From JAFGOM01 sp964428385 (GTDB lineage: Archaea; Halobacteriota; Methanomicrobia; Methanomicrobiales; Methanospirillaceae), in NCBI GenBank assembly GCA_964428385.1, contig CAYRYR010000108.1, forward strand, positions 1-9,097: a stretch of DNA of 9,097 nt, given 5' to 3'. Below, in pieces: positions 7,864 to 9,097 of the stretch. Below the pieces are notes generated by a model. The model searched no databases and was not told the origin of the DNA. It saw nothing but the letters and a program-made list of their open reading frames with translations. Each line of letters begins with the position of its first letter. Within the stretch, counting starts at the first letter, position 1. The position numbers and the translations under genes are program-made.

Positions 7864-7953
7864 ATGATCAGTATTGATGATTATATCAGTATTTACATAG
7901 TTTCCTGCCGGGGCAAGACCTGGGGCTCACACAATTTCGAGGACACACTATGA
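7864..7953 (+). CDS. Possible 29-residue ORF overlapping the nuclease start
   Basis: Between the AlbA_2 gene and the nuclease, an ATG at 7864 opens a 29-codon frame (MISIDDYISIYIVSCRGKTW...). Its TGA overlaps the nuclease ATG in the form ATGA (7950-7953). A purine-rich stretch (GGGATGGGGTG, 7853-7863) lies directly before it, too close for a good ribosome site. It has no recognised family. The overlap suggests a coupling leader peptide, but an ORF this short can arise by chance, and a 9-base direct repeat (7867-7875 and 7885-7893) produces part of its sequence (ISI twice). Confidence 0.22.
   Translation: MISIDDYISIYIVSCRGKTWGSHNFEDTL
7939..7942 (+). promoter_or_regulatory. Weak ribosome binding site of the DUF1016 nuclease
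   Basis: GAGG seven bases before the ATG at 7950. The nuclease frame is open upstream only to a TGA at 7878-7880 and has no ATG, GTG or TTG in between, so 7950 is the only reasonable start. Confidence 0.45.
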
Positions 7954-9097
7954 GTCCGAATCCAGGGAAGGATACTATCCGTTCTCATCAACTTGCGTTA
8001 TCTGACAGAGTACTTTCTATCATCGAACAGGCCAGAACAGATGCCGTCAGAGCAGTGAATACCACGATGCTTCTCGCGTATTGGCATATTGGCAGGGAGA
8101 TCGTTCTGGAGATACAGCAGGGAGGAGAACGGGCTCTATACGGGAAAAAAGTTATCGAAGAGTTATCTTCTCAATTAACGAAGACCGTTGGAAAAGGGTT
8201 TTCACAGACAAATCTCAAACTGTTTCGACAATTTTATCTGACATATCAGGATCGATTACGGCATTTTGATTCATGTATTCCCGATACTTATCGTGTTACA
8301 GTATCCTCACCATCCCCAGAACTCACTCAAACCACCCAGATTCCCTTCCCTGAATTCGTCACCCACCGGGTAGCCAATTCAATAGGTCACCCACCGGGTA
8401 GCCAATTGGGTGAAGGTTTTTACTCGCAACTGAGCTGGTCACATTATCGTGCTCTCATGCGAGTGAAAAATAGTGATGCACGGATATTTTATGAGCAGGA
8501 AGCTGCGGAATCGGTATGGGATAAAAGAACCCTGGAACGTCATATCAGATCACAGTATTATGAACGGATGCTGAAAAACCAGCAGCCTGAAAAGAAGAGC
8601 AGAAAAGATTATGCAATCATCCCTACACCATCGCTCGCAATAGATTGTTTAAAAGATCCCTATGTCCTTGAATTTCTTGATCTCCCTGACCTGCCCGTCC
8701 TTCATGAGAGTCATCTTGAGGCCGCCATCATCAGCCGTCTCCAGTCATTTTTAATGGAACTTGGAAAAGGGTTTGCCTTTGTTTCCAGACAGAAACGGCT
8801 GCGTTTTGATGAGACGGATCTCTATGTTGACTTGGTCTTTTACAACTGTATCCTTAAATGTTATCTTCTTATTGACCTGAAGATGGGTGAACTGTCTCAC
8901 CAGGATGTGGGACAGATGGATGGATATGTCAGGATGTTTGATGATCTCTGTATTGCCCCGGATGACAACCCGACCATCGGTCTTATCCTCTGTACTGACA
9001 AGAACGAAGCGGTTGCGAGATACTCGATACTGCATGAACGAAACCAGATCTTTGCATCGAAGTATATGCTGTACCTTCCATCAGAAGAGGAACTGGC
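7950..9097 (+). CDS. DUF1016 (YhcG-like) PD-(D/E)XK nuclease (partial, last residues outside window)
   Basis: 382 codons are open to the window edge. Known members combine an N-terminal DUF1016_N domain with a C-terminal PD-(D/E)XK nuclease domain of the YhcG family. They are found in defence islands and beside restriction genes; their substrate is not well settled. The N-terminal part has LLAYWHIGREIVLEIQQGG, YGKKVIEELSSQL and GFSQTNLKLFRQFY. After a variable linker come QLSWSHYRALMRVKN and WDKRTLERHIRSQYYERM. The nuclease core reads HLEAAIISRLQSFLMELGKG, FAFVSRQKRL, LYVDLVFYN with D294, LIDLKMGE with D309 and K311, and QDVGQMDGYVRMF, so the catalytic residues are present. Length is near complete; perhaps 10-30 residues lie beyond 9097. 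It follows the AlbA_2 gene by 105 bp on the same strand. The linker at residues 136-153 is coded by two copies of one 22-base repeat read in different frames. Confidence 0.9.
   Translation, partial: MSPNPGKDTIRSHQLALSDRVLSIIEQARTDAVRAVNTTMLLAYWHIGREIVLEIQQGGERALYGKKVIEELSSQLTKTVGKGFSQTNLKLFRQFYLTYQDRLRHFDSCIPDTYRVTVSSPSPELTQTTQIPFPEFVTHRVANSIGHPPGSQLGEGFYSQLSWSHYRALMRVKNSDARIFYEQEAAESVWDKRTLERHIRSQYYERMLKNQQPEKKSRKDYAIIPTPSLAIDCLKDPYVLEFLDLPDLPVLHESHLEAAIISRLQSFLMELGKGFAFVSRQKRLRFDETDLYVDLVFYNCILKCYLLIDLKMGELSHQDVGQMDGYVRMFDDLCIAPDDNPTIGLILCTDKNEAVARYSILHERNQIFASKYMLYLPSEEEL
8358..8407 (+). repeat. Direct repeat of 22 bp inside the nuclease gene
   Basis: Two identical 22-base copies (8358-8379 and 8386-8407) with core CACCCACCGGGTAGCCAATT, starts 28 bases apart. 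Since 28 is not a multiple of three, copy one is read as VTHRVAN and copy two as GHPPGSQL. The repeat sits in the spacer before the conserved QLSWSHYRAL segment, where the family tolerates length variation. The arrangement looks like a recent 28-bp duplication. Confidence 0.92.

Noticed and set aside
7845..7949. Transcription terminator or separate promoter before the nuclease gene
   Set aside because: I see no stable stem followed by a T run, and the AT-rich stretch (7881-7898) is too ambiguous to call a TATA box.
8081..8269. Plus-strand ORF of 62 codons
   Set aside because: It lies fully inside the DUF1016 gene in another frame; the overlapping frame carries all the conserved family motifs.

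Overview
The window looks archaeal, most likely a methanogenic euryarchaeon of the Methanomicrobia. The signs are Shine-Dalgarno sites of the GGTGATC type (perfect before pglX), a TATA-like box about 30 bp before the first defence gene with little or no leader, and protein families that are common in methanogen genomes. The family-level placement is inference. The DNA is accessory in character: a defence island with a BREX core, extra regulator and nuclease genes, and a decaying toxin-antitoxin pair at its edge.

Layout: (1) Positions 1-450, minus strand: the start of a PIN-domain (VapC-type) toxin, cut by the window edge, preceded by a broken antitoxin with internal stops and no start codon. 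(2) 454-675: a divergent intergenic region with the promoter of the plus-strand operon. (3) 676 to at least 6328, plus strand: brxB, brxC and pglX in the order of a type 1 BREX phage-defence system, spaced 15 and 2 nt apart, so almost certainly one transcript. No brxA is seen in its usual place before brxB. (4) 6329-6428: exactly 100 N, an assembly gap whose true length is probably unknown. It removes the C-terminal half of pglX and the start of the next gene. The single 1010-codon frame that appears to cross it is an artefact of padding. (5) 6429-7844: an AlbA_2 / HATPase_c_4 / winged-helix protein, missing its first residues. (6) 7950-end: a DUF1016 (YhcG-like) PD-(D/E)XK nuclease, missing only its last residues, possibly preceded by a tiny coupled ORF.

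How they fit together: in BREX, PglX methylates host DNA and is needed to tell self from phage; BrxC is a large AAA+ ATPase and BrxB a small essential partner. PglZ and BrxL are not visible; they may lie in the gap, beyond the window or be absent. The AlbA_2 protein and the DUF1016 nuclease follow on the same strand and may be BREX accessory genes or an independent defence module. Both carry short DNA repeats in linker regions with unit lengths not divisible by three, so copy-number changes would switch their reading frames.
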